This document shows positions 35,162 through 42,513 of a stretch of DNA of 64,000 nt, piece by piece. Each line of letters begins with the position of its first letter. Position 1 is the stretch's first letter. Source of the stretch: Streptomyces sp. ISL-10. GTDB taxonomy: Bacteria; Actinomycetota; Actinomycetes; Streptomycetales; Streptomycetaceae. The position numbers and the translations under genes are program-made. The stretch covers positions 496,001 to 560,000 of the forward strand of contig NZ_JAGGOJ010000003.1 of assembly GCF_018614575.1 (NCBI RefSeq), written 5' to 3'. A model generated the notes under the pieces. The model was not told the DNA's origin. It ran no database searches and saw only the letters and a list, made by a program, of their open reading frames with translations.

Positions 35162-36756
35162 TGGGCGCGCCGCCCCGCGCGACCCGGCTCGTCGCCCTGT
35201 GCCTGGCGTGCCTGTGGCTCGCCGTGGCCACGGCCTGCGCCCCGAACCGTCCCGACCCCCTCACCCTGCGGGTACTGGCCAGCACGGAACTCGCCGACAT
35301 GGCCCCGCTGCTGGACGAACTGCGCCGCGAGACCGGCATCACGCTGGAGATGGACCTCAAAGGCACGGTGGACGCGAGCAACGAGCTCGCCGGCCCCGGC
35401 CCCCGCCGGCACGACCTGGCCTGGCTGTCGTCCGACCGCTACTACCTGCTGAAGTCCAAGGCGAACGGCGCGGGCGGCGAGAAGCCGCTGGCGACCAACA
35501 CCATGCGCTCGCCCGTCGTCATCGGCATGAAGCGGGCGGTGGCCGACCGGCTGCGCACGAACACGCCCGACGGACAGATCTCCTGGGCCGACGCGGCCGA
35601 CTCGGCGGCCGACGGCTCTTTGCGGTTCGGGATGGCCGACCCACGCAGCAGCAACAGCGGGCTCGCCGCCCTCGTCGGTGTGGCGACGGCCGCGGCCGGC
35701 ACCGGAACCGCCCTGCGCCCCGCCGACGTCTCCTGCGACCGGCTGCGCGGCTTCTTCGCCGGGCACGCGCTCACCGGCGACGCCGCCGGCTCACTCGCCG
35801 ACGGCTACGTGGCACGCCAGGGCGAGCTGAACGCCCTGATCACGTACGAGTCCGAACTGCTCGCGCTCAACAGCAGCGGCCGGCTCCGTGAACCGCTGGA
35901 GATCGTCTACCCCAAGGACGGCATGGTCCTGTCCGACTATCCCGTGCTGCTCCTCGACCCGGCCCGACGCGCCGCGTACGACCGGCTGGTGGAGTGGCTG
36001 CGCAGCCCGTCCGTCCAGAAGCGGATCATGGAACGCACCATGCGCCGCCCGATCGACCCCGCGGTGCCCCGTATCGCGCCCCTGCGCGAAGACGTCGGCA
36101 ACGCGCTGTACTTCCCCGACGACCAGAAGGTCGTCGACCGGCTCCTCGCCGGCTACGGGGACCCGCGGCGCGACCGCAGTGCGCAGGTGCTCTTCCTGCT
36201 CGACTTCTCCACGTCGATGCGCGGTGAGCGCATCGAACGGCTGCGGGCCACCTTCGACGGACTCGCCGGCGCGGACGACTCGCACTCGGGCAAGTTCCTG
36301 CGGTTCTACCGCGGCGAAACGCTCACGGTGATGCGCTTCGGCGGGCGCGTACTGGACGAGCGCAGCGTCACCTACCAAGGACAGGCCGATCTGGACCGCT
36401 TGCGCGGATTCGTCGCGTCGGACGACTTCGACGACAGCACCGCCGTCTGGTCCTCCCTCGAAACCGCCTACCGGAGCGTGTCCGCCTCCCTGCGCGAGCG
36501 GCCCGGACGCGAGGTGTCCATCGTGCTGATGACCGACGGCGAGAACAACGCGGGCATCGGCCTCGACGCCTTCGTCCGCCGCCATGCGCGGCTGCCGGCG
36601 CAGACCCGCGCGGTGCGCACCTACACCATCCGCTACGGCGAGGCGGACGACGAGGAACTGGACCGAGGGGCACGGACGACGGGCGGGCGCATGGTCGACG
36701 CCACCGACCGTTCCCTCAAAAGCGCGTTCAAGGAGATCCGTGGGTGTGTTCACTGA
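35161..36756 (+). CDS. Lipoprotein with solute-binding and VWA domains (trio gene 2)
   Basis: 531 residues. Lipoprotein signal with lipobox LAVATAC (Cys about residue 26). A type II extracellular binding domain spans about 32-320: LTLRVLASTELADMAPLLDE, DLAWLSSDRYYLLKSK, SPVVIGMKRAVADRL, RFGMADPRSSNSGLAALVGV, PVLLLDPARRAAYDRLVEWL. A VWA domain follows from about 340, with the MIDAS metal site complete: D348-x-S-x-S (FLLDFSTSM), a Thr near 427 and Asp459 in LMTDGENN. This combination is annotated in actinobacteria as 'substrate-binding and VWA domain-containing protein'; its job is unknown. It is coupled to both neighbours. Confidence 0.85.
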   Translation: MGAPPRATRLVALCLACLWLAVATACAPNRPDPLTLRVLASTELADMAPLLDELRRETGITLEMDLKGTVDASNELAGPGPRRHDLAWLSSDRYYLLKSKANGAGGEKPLATNTMRSPVVIGMKRAVADRLRTNTPDGQISWADAADSAADGSLRFGMADPRSSNSGLAALVGVATAAAGTGTALRPADVSCDRLRGFFAGHALTGDAAGSLADGYVARQGELNALITYESELLALNSSGRLREPLEIVYPKDGMVLSDYPVLLLDPARRAAYDRLVEWLRSPSVQKRIMERTMRRPIDPAVPRIAPLREDVGNALYFPDDQKVVDRLLAGYGDPRRDRSAQVLFLLDFSTSMRGERIERLRATFDGLAGADDSHSGKFLRFYRGETLTVMRFGGRVLDERSVTYQGQADLDRLRGFVASDDFDDSTAVWSSLETAYRSVSASLRERPGREVSIVLMTDGENNAGIGLDAFVRRHARLPAQTRAVRTYTIRYGEADDEELDRGARTTGGRMVDATDRSLKSAFKEIRGCVH

Positions 36757-37513
36757 GGCGTGGTGGGGTGTGTGGTGGCCCTGGATGCTGCTGTGGCTGC
36801 TGACGGCGTCGGGCGCCGTGGCGCTGCTCCTCCTCGCCGCCCACCGGCTCGTCCGCGGCAGACGCGGCGGCCGGGACCTGACGTACAGCATCTGCTTCTA
36901 CCTGCACGACCGGTCCGTCATGGACCACTACCAGATGCGCGGCTACGCGGCGGCGCTGCGCAAGGAGGTCGAGCAGCGCACGAGTGACAGCAAGGACGGC
37001 AGCGTGCGGGCGAAGGTCTTCGGGCTGAGCGCAGGCGGCGGGCGCAAGGACAACAGCGAGATCGTCAGCAAGTACCTGGAGGTCGCCGAACCCATCTCGG
37101 TGATCGGCGTCGTCATGGACGTCCTGGAAAAGAAGGACGTCATCGTGCATGTCGACCTCGTGGGCGGAACGGTACGTCGCAATGCGGCGCTCGCCCGAGC
37201 GCTGGCGGGCCATCCCCGGTCCGCCGCGTCCGCGGCGCAGACGGTGCGGCTGCGGGACATCGAGGACTTCGTGCTCATCCGCGGCCGGTTCCGCAAGATC
37301 GGCGAATCGCCCGAGTCCACCGTCTTCCTCGCCCCCTACGGCGACCCCGACAACCCTTCGGCGGGTCCCCGGGTCCGGGTCACCTGCGCGACCGAGGGGC
37401 TGCGCAACGAGGTCCCGCGAGGCACCTTCTCGGCGCGCTGCCTGGGCAAGGTGCAGGACTGGAACGCTGCCGACTCGGTGCTCGAAGTGCAGGCCATGGC
37501 CATCTTCCGATAG
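36740..37513 (+). CDS. Membrane-anchored protein of unknown function (trio gene 3)
   Basis: About 257 residues. A Trp-rich N-terminus and one membrane segment (PWMLLWLLTASGAVALLLLA) are followed by HRLVRGRRGGRD. The positive residues after the helix predict an outside N-terminus and a cytoplasmic domain. That domain opens with YSICFYLHDRSVMDHYQMRG, passes through VFGLSAGGGRKDNSEIVSKY and ends in a beta-rich module (FVLIRGRFRKIGES...). The layout vaguely recalls DUF6414-type proteins, but I am not confident. GTG at 36740 or 36746; AGGAG is at 36731-36735. It overlaps gene 2 by 11-17 bp. Confidence 0.68.
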   Translation: MGVFTEAWWGVWWPWMLLWLLTASGAVALLLLAAHRLVRGRRGGRDLTYSICFYLHDRSVMDHYQMRGYAAALRKEVEQRTSDSKDGSVRAKVFGLSAGGGRKDNSEIVSKYLEVAEPISVIGVVMDVLEKKDVIVHVDLVGGTVRRNAALARALAGHPRSAASAAQTVRLRDIEDFVLIRGRFRKIGESPESTVFLAPYGDPDNPSAGPRVRVTCATEGLRNEVPRGTFSARCLGKVQDWNAADSVLEVQAMAIFR

Positions 37514-37552
37514 GGTCCGCGCGCAGCAGGGCCCGTCCGGAGGAACACCGAT

Positions 37553-38062
37553 ATGACCAACAGATCCGCGCCTTTCGACGACCTGGACCGCAAGATCGTC
37601 GCCGCTCTCGTCGCAAATGCCCGGAGGAGTTTCACGGAGATCGGCGCCGCGATCGGCCTTTCGGCGACCGCGGTGAAACGGCGCGTGGACCGTATGCGCG
37701 AGGCCGACATCATCACCGGCTTCACCACGACCGTGCGCCCCGCCGCGCTCGGCTGGCGCACCGAGGCGTACGTGGAGGTGTACTGCGACAGCGCCGCCCC
37801 GCCCCGCCGTCTCGCCGAAGTCGTCCGCAACCACCCCGAAATCATGGCCGCGATGACGGTGACCGGCGGCGCGGACGCCCTCCTGCACGTGCGGGCCACC
37901 GACGTGGAGCACTTCGAGGAGGTGCTGGAGCGCATCAGGGCCGAGCCGTTCATCCGCAAGACCATCAGCTACATGGTGCTCTCCCACCTGCTCACGACCA
38001 GCCCGGAGGCCGGTGCCGGCCGTGCCGCGACCATGGAGGAACCCCCTTCCGCAGACGCGTGA
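37553..38062 (+). CDS. Lrp/AsnC-family transcriptional regulator
   Basis: 169 residues. N-terminal winged helix: FDDLDRKIVAALVANARRSF, TEIGAAIGLSATAVKRRVDR. The C-terminal RAM (amino-acid-binding/oligomerisation) domain runs from about 75 and includes MTVTGGADALLHVRATDVEH. GGAGGAAC precedes the ATG. It lies 39 bp after the trio and 138 bp before ddaH-rocD; the inverted repeats in that gap make it the likely local, arginine/ornithine-responsive regulator. Confidence 0.88.
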   Translation: MTNRSAPFDDLDRKIVAALVANARRSFTEIGAAIGLSATAVKRRVDRMREADIITGFTTTVRPAALGWRTEAYVEVYCDSAAPPRRLAEVVRNHPEIMAAMTVTGGADALLHVRATDVEHFEEVLERIRAEPFIRKTISYMVLSHLLTTSPEAGAGRAATMEEPPSADA

Positions 38063-38089
38063 AACGAACTGCCGCCGGGACGCCGATTT

Positions 38090-38106
38090 GCGCAGCATTC
38101 CTGCGC
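38090..38106. promoter_or_regulatory. Inverted repeat upstream of ddaH (candidate Lrp site)
   Basis: GCGCAG-CATTC-CTGCGC, perfect 6-bp arms with a 5-nt spacer, about 20 bp upstream of the -35 of the ddaH promoter. Confidence 0.45.
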
Positions 38107-38108
38107 GT

Positions 38109-38120
38109 ACACGCACGTGT
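38109..38120. promoter_or_regulatory. Second inverted repeat upstream of ddaH
   Basis: ACACG-CA-CGTGT, perfect 5-bp arms, immediately before the -35 at 38127. With the adjoining repeat it makes a compact upstream control region, as expected for an Lrp-type activator. Confidence 0.4.
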
Positions 38121-38126
38121 TGTTTC

Positions 38127-38156
38127 TTGTCGCCGCTCCGTCCCGATTCCTACCGT
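38127..38156 (+). promoter_or_regulatory. ddaH-rocD promoter
   Basis: TTGTCG (38127-38132), 18-bp spacer, TACCGT (38151-38156), a good HrdB-type match 45 bp before the GTG at 38201. Confidence 0.55.
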
Positions 38157-38200
38157 TGAGACGTCATCGGACATCGAGACGAAGCGGGAGGAATCCCTCG

Positions 38201-39031
38201 GTGCCACCCAGACGCGTGTCCCGGCCCAGGCGCTACCTGGTCTGTGAACCCCGGTACTACGACGTGCAGTACGCCATCAACCCCTGGATGCGCGAGGACG
38301 GCGAGGTCGACCACGACCTCGCCCGCGCCCAGTGGAAGACCCTCGTCAGCACCTATCTCGACCTCGGCCACACCGTGGAACAGGTACAGCCGGAGCCCGG
38401 CCTCGTGGACATGGTGTTCGCCGCGAACTCCGCGCTCGTCCTCGGCGGCCGGGTCCTCGGCTCGCGGTTCCACGCACCGCAGCGCCGCCCGGAGGAGGCG
38501 GCGTACGAGACGTGGTTCAAAGGGGCCGGGTTCGAGGTGTACCGGCCCGAGTCGGTGTGCGAGGGCGAGGGGGACCTCGTCCCCGCCGGCGGCTTCGTCC
38601 TCGCCGGCACCGGCTTTCGCACCACCCCGACCGCGCACCGCGAGGTCCAGGAGTTCTTCGGCGTCCCGGTCGTCGGCCTCCAACTGGTCGACCCGTATTT
38701 CTACCACCTGGACACCGCGCTGTTCGTCCTCGACGACGGCGGCGCTGACCGCCCGGCCCACATCGCCTACCACCCGGAGGCGTTCTCGCCGGGCAGCCGC
38801 GAAGTGCTCGCCCGCATGTTCCCCGATGCGCTGATCGCGACCCGCGAGGACGCCATGGCCTTCGGACTCAACTCCGTCTCCGACGGCCGCAACGTCCTCG
38901 TCGCCCCGCAGGCCGAAGGACTCATCGGCCGCCTCGAAGCCCACGGCTACGTTCCCGTCCCCGTCGACCTGTCGGAGTTCCACAAGTCCGGCGGCGGAAT
39001 CAAGTGCTGCACCCAGGAGATCCGCGCATGA
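38201..39031 (+). CDS. ddaH: Dimethylarginine dimethylaminohydrolase-type guanidino hydrolase
   Basis: 276 residues of the amidinotransferase/DDAH beta-alpha propeller family. Conserved pieces: DMVFAANSALVLGGRVLGSR, GTGFRTTPTAHREVQEF, DLVPAGGFVLAG and the C-terminal GGGIKCCTQEI carrying the catalytic Cys. The family hydrolyses (methyl)arginine to citrulline, or in related clades arginine to ornithine. Coupling to ornithine aminotransferase makes arginine-to-ornithine or methylarginine breakdown plausible. The GTG at 38201 has GGGAGGA 8 bp upstream. Its stop overlaps the rocD start (ATGA). Confidence 0.87.
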   Translation: MPPRRVSRPRRYLVCEPRYYDVQYAINPWMREDGEVDHDLARAQWKTLVSTYLDLGHTVEQVQPEPGLVDMVFAANSALVLGGRVLGSRFHAPQRRPEEAAYETWFKGAGFEVYRPESVCEGEGDLVPAGGFVLAGTGFRTTPTAHREVQEFFGVPVVGLQLVDPYFYHLDTALFVLDDGGADRPAHIAYHPEAFSPGSREVLARMFPDALIATREDAMAFGLNSVSDGRNVLVAPQAEGLIGRLEAHGYVPVPVDLSEFHKSGGGIKCCTQEIRA

Positions 39032-40254
39032 CCCTCACGCCCGAGCGCACCGAGCGCTCCTCCGCCGAGCTGATCCGCGCCGAGGAGGCCACCCTCGCGC
39101 ACAACTACCACCCGCTGCCCGTCGTCGTCGCCCGCGCGGAGGGCGTCTGGGTGGAAGACGTCGAGGGACGCCGCTACCTCGACATGCTGGCCGGTTACTC
39201 GGCCCTGAACTTCGGCCACCGCCACCCGGACCTCATCGCCGCGGCCCACCGCCAGCTCGACGAGCTCACCCTCACCTCGCGCGCCTTCCACAATGACCGG
39301 CTCGCCGGATTCGCGGAGGGTCTCGCCGCCCTGACCGGACTCGACATGGTCCTGCCGATGAACACCGGCGCCGAGGCCGTCGAGAGCGCGGTCAAGGTCG
39401 CCCGCAAGTGGGCGTACGAGGTCAAGGGCGTGGCACCGGACCGGGCCACGATCGTCGTCGCCGACGGCAACTTCCACGGCCGCACCACCACGATCGTCAG
39501 CTTCTCCACCGACGACAGCGCCCGTGGCGGCTTCGGCCCGTTCACGCCCGGCTTCCGGGTCGTCCCCTACAACGACCTCGCGGCGCTCGAAGCGGCGATC
39601 GACGACACCACAGCGGCCGTGCTCATCGAGCCGATCCAGGGCGAGGCGGGCGTCGTCATCCCCGACGACGGCTACCTGACCGGCGTACGCGACCTCACCC
39701 GGCGCGCGGGCTGCCTGTTCATCGCGGACGAGATCCAGTCCGGCCTCGGCCGCACCGGCACCACCCTCGCCGTCGACCACGAGTCCGTCCTGCCCGACAT
39801 GCTGCTGCTCGGCAAGGCGCTCGGCGGCGGCGTCGTCCCCGTATCCGCGGTCGTCGCCCGGCGCGACGTCCTGTCGGTGCTGCGCCCCGGCGAACACGGA
39901 TCGACGTTCGGCGGGAACCCGCTGTCCGCGGCCGTCGGTTCCGCCGTCGTCGGCCTCCTGGCGACGGGCGAGTACCAGCGCAGGGCCCGGGACCTCGGCA
40001 CCGTCCTGCGCGACGGCCTCGCCGCCCTGATCGGGCGGGGTGTCGTCGGCTTCCGCGCCCGCGGCCTGTGGGCGGGCGTGGACGTCGACCCGGCGGTCGG
40101 TACGGGCCGGGAGATCAGCGAACGGCTGCTGGCAGAGGGCATCCTGGTCAAGGACACCCACGGCTCCACCATCCGGATCGCTCCGCCCCTCACCATCACC
40201 GCCGAGGAGCTCCAGGGCGGCCTCGCCTCCCTGGAAAAGGTCCTCGGCGGATAG
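39028..40254 (+). CDS. rocD: Ornithine aminotransferase
   Basis: PLP enzyme converting ornithine and 2-oxoglutarate to glutamate-5-semialdehyde and glutamate. 408 residues, class III aminotransferase: YLDMLAGYSALNFGHRHPDL, MNTGAEAVESAVKVARKWAY, EPIQGEAGVVIPDDGYL, FIADEIQSGLGRTG and LLLGKALGGGVVPVSAV with the PLP Lys. The start overlaps the ddaH stop by 4 bp, so the two enzymes are made together. No other arginine-pathway gene is adjacent. Confidence 0.92.
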   Translation: MTLTPERTERSSAELIRAEEATLAHNYHPLPVVVARAEGVWVEDVEGRRYLDMLAGYSALNFGHRHPDLIAAAHRQLDELTLTSRAFHNDRLAGFAEGLAALTGLDMVLPMNTGAEAVESAVKVARKWAYEVKGVAPDRATIVVADGNFHGRTTTIVSFSTDDSARGGFGPFTPGFRVVPYNDLAALEAAIDDTTAAVLIEPIQGEAGVVIPDDGYLTGVRDLTRRAGCLFIADEIQSGLGRTGTTLAVDHESVLPDMLLLGKALGGGVVPVSAVVARRDVLSVLRPGEHGSTFGGNPLSAAVGSAVVGLLATGEYQRRARDLGTVLRDGLAALIGRGVVGFRARGLWAGVDVDPAVGTGREISERLLAEGILVKDTHGSTIRIAPPLTITAEELQGGLASLEKVLGG

Positions 40255-40336
40255 CGGTACGCATCCCCTGAACAGCCACTCTCCGGTCTAAACTCGCGGC
40301 CCTGGGCACCGTGCATCCGTGGAACGGAGAGTGGCT

Positions 40337-41173
40337 GTGAAGATCCTGATCAGCGCCGACATGGAGGGCGCCACGGGGGTGACCTGGCCGGCCGACGTGC
40401 TGCCCGGCACCCCCCAGTGGGAACGCTGCCGTTCGATGTTCACCTCCGACGTCAACGCCGCCGTCCTCGGCTTCCTCGACGGCGGCGCCGACGAGGTGCT
40501 CATCAACGAGGCGCACTGGTCCATGCGCAATCTGCTGCTCGAACAACTCGACGAGCGCGCCCAGATGCTCACCGGACGCCACAAGTCGCTGTCCATGGTG
40601 GAGGGCGTCCAGCACGGTGACGTCGACGGCATCGCCTTCGTCGGCTACCACACCGGCGCCGGATCGGAGGGCGTCCTCGCGCACACCTACCTCGCCAACT
40701 CCATCACCGGCGTGTGGCTGGGCGGAGTTCGCGCGAGCGAGGGACTGCTCAACGCCCATGTCGTGGCCGAGTACGGCGTCCCCGTCGTCCTCGTCACCGG
40801 CGACGACCTCACCTGCGAGGACGCCCTCACCTACGCGCCCGGCGCACTCAAGGTCGCCGTCAAGGACCATGTCTCGCGCTACGCGGCCGTCTGCCGCACC
40901 CCGGCCCGGACCGCGTCCGAGATCCGGGCCGCCGCCAAGGAGGCCGCCGCGCTTGCCGTGCGGCACGATCCGGTGCGCGGTGGACCATTCACGGTGGAGC
41001 TGGAATTCGACGCCGAGCACCTCGCCGCCGCCGCGACCGTCGTGCCCGGCGTCGGCAGGACGCACGGCGAGAGGCGCGTCGCGTACACCAGCGAGACGAT
41101 GTACGAAGGCATTCGGACGTTCAAGGCGGTCACGACGATCGTCTCAGCGGCCCTGGAGGAGCAGTATGGCTGA
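40337..41173 (+). CDS. M55-family (DppA-like) D-aminopeptidase
   Basis: 278 residues. VKILISADMEGATGVTWPAD matches the zinc-binding N-terminus of the D-aminopeptidase DppA family (S-x-D-x-E-G). Further conserved parts: LINEAHWSMRNLLLEQLDER and DGIAFVGYHTGAGSEGVLAH, with the expected His/Glu ligands. The family releases D-amino acids from D-Ala-D-Ala-type peptides or acts on other peptides. The GTG at 40337 has GGAGA 6 bp upstream and starts at the conserved strand; earlier GTGs at 40319 and 40331 are too close to the ribosome site. First gene of a four-peptidase operon. Confidence 0.87.
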   Translation: MKILISADMEGATGVTWPADVLPGTPQWERCRSMFTSDVNAAVLGFLDGGADEVLINEAHWSMRNLLLEQLDERAQMLTGRHKSLSMVEGVQHGDVDGIAFVGYHTGAGSEGVLAHTYLANSITGVWLGGVRASEGLLNAHVVAEYGVPVVLVTGDDLTCEDALTYAPGALKVAVKDHVSRYAAVCRTPARTASEIRAAAKEAAALAVRHDPVRGGPFTVELEFDAEHLAAAATVVPGVGRTHGERRVAYTSETMYEGIRTFKAVTTIVSAALEEQYG

Positions 41174-42503
41174 CGTGACGACGACGCCCATGGATGCCCA
41201 GGCCCTCGAAGAAGTAGTGACGTTCACCTCCGAACTCATCCGCATCGACACCACCAACCGCGGCGCGGGCGACTGCCGCGAGCGGCCCGCCGCCGAATAC
41301 GTCGCCGAGCGGCTCGCCGCCGCCGGACTCGAACCGGCCCTGCTGGAGCGCACACCGGGCCGCACCAATGTCGTGGCCCGCATCGAAGGAACCGACCCCG
41401 GCGCCGACGCGCTCCTGGTCCACGGGCACCTCGACGTCGTCCCCGCCGAACCCGCCGACTGGACCGTCCACCCCTTCTCCGGCGAGGTGCGCGACCACGT
41501 GGTGTGGGGCCGCGGCGCGGTCGACATGAAGAACATGGACGCGATGGTCCTCGCCGTCGTACGGGCCTGGGCACGGCACGGCATCAGGCCCCGCCGCGAC
41601 ATCGTCATCGCCTACACCGCCGACGAGGAGGCCAGCGCGGTCGACGGCTCCGGCTACCTCGCCGACACCCACCCCGGCCTCTTCGAGGGCTGCACGGAAG
41701 GCATCGGCGAATCCGGCGCGTTCTCCTTCCACGCGAGCCCCGGCATGACGCTCTACCCCATCGCGGCCGGTGAACGGGGCACGGCATGGCTCCGGCTGAC
41801 CGCCCACGGCACGGCCGGTCACGGCTCCAAAGTGAACGGAACCAACGCGGTGACCCGGCTCGCCGCCGCCGTCGCCCGGATCGGCGAGCACGAGTGGCCG
41901 GTGCGGCTCACCCCCACCGTACGGGCGGCCCTCGCCGAACTCGCCGCGCTGCACGGCATCGACACCGATGTGCACGCGCCCGGCTTCGACGCCGACGCGC
42001 TCATGACCAAGCTCGGGCCCGCCGCGGCGCTCGTCGAGCCGACCGTGCGCAACAGCGCCAACCCGACCATGCTGGCGGCCGGCTACAAGATCAACGTGAT
42101 TCCCGGCCAGGCCACCGCGTATGTGGACGGCCGGATGCTGCCCGGCTGCGAGGACGAGTTCCGCGCCACCATGGACCGGCTGACCGGCCCCGACGTCGAG
42201 TGGGAATTCCATCACCGCGAAGTGCCCCTCCAGGCACCCGTCGACTCGCCGACCTTCGCCAAACTGCGCGCCGCCGTCGAGCGGTTCGACCCCGACGGCC
42301 GTACCGTGCCGTACTGCATGCCGGGCGGCACCGACGCCAAGCAGTTCTCCCGGCTCGGCATCACCGGCTACGGCTTCTCCCCGCTGAAACTGCCACCCGG
42401 CTTCGACTACGCGGCCATGTTCCACGGCGTCGACGAGCGCGTCCCCGTGGAGGCCCTCCACTTCGGCGTTCGCGTGCTCGACCACTACCTGCAAAGCGCG
42501 TAA
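41166..42503 (+). CDS. M20-family metallopeptidase
   Basis: 445 residues of the M20/ArgE/DapE family: ALLVHGHLDVVPAEPADWTV (H-x-D metal ligands), WGRGAVDMKNMDAM (Asp ligand), YTADEEASAVDGSGYL (catalytic and ligand Glu pair), and a dimerisation domain with TAHGTAGHGSKVNGTNAVTR, then CMPGGTDAKQFSRLGI near the C-terminus with a His in MFHGVDERV. It overlaps the M55 gene by 8 bp with GGAGGA upstream. Likely a dipeptidase or N-acyl-amino-acid hydrolase; the substrate is not evident. Confidence 0.9.
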   Translation: MADVTTTPMDAQALEEVVTFTSELIRIDTTNRGAGDCRERPAAEYVAERLAAAGLEPALLERTPGRTNVVARIEGTDPGADALLVHGHLDVVPAEPADWTVHPFSGEVRDHVVWGRGAVDMKNMDAMVLAVVRAWARHGIRPRRDIVIAYTADEEASAVDGSGYLADTHPGLFEGCTEGIGESGAFSFHASPGMTLYPIAAGERGTAWLRLTAHGTAGHGSKVNGTNAVTRLAAAVARIGEHEWPVRLTPTVRAALAELAALHGIDTDVHAPGFDADALMTKLGPAAALVEPTVRNSANPTMLAAGYKINVIPGQATAYVDGRMLPGCEDEFRATMDRLTGPDVEWEFHHREVPLQAPVDSPTFAKLRAAVERFDPDGRTVPYCMPGGTDAKQFSRLGITGYGFSPLKLPPGFDYAAMFHGVDERVPVEALHFGVRVLDHYLQSA

Positions 42504-42513
42504 GGGGAGTGGC

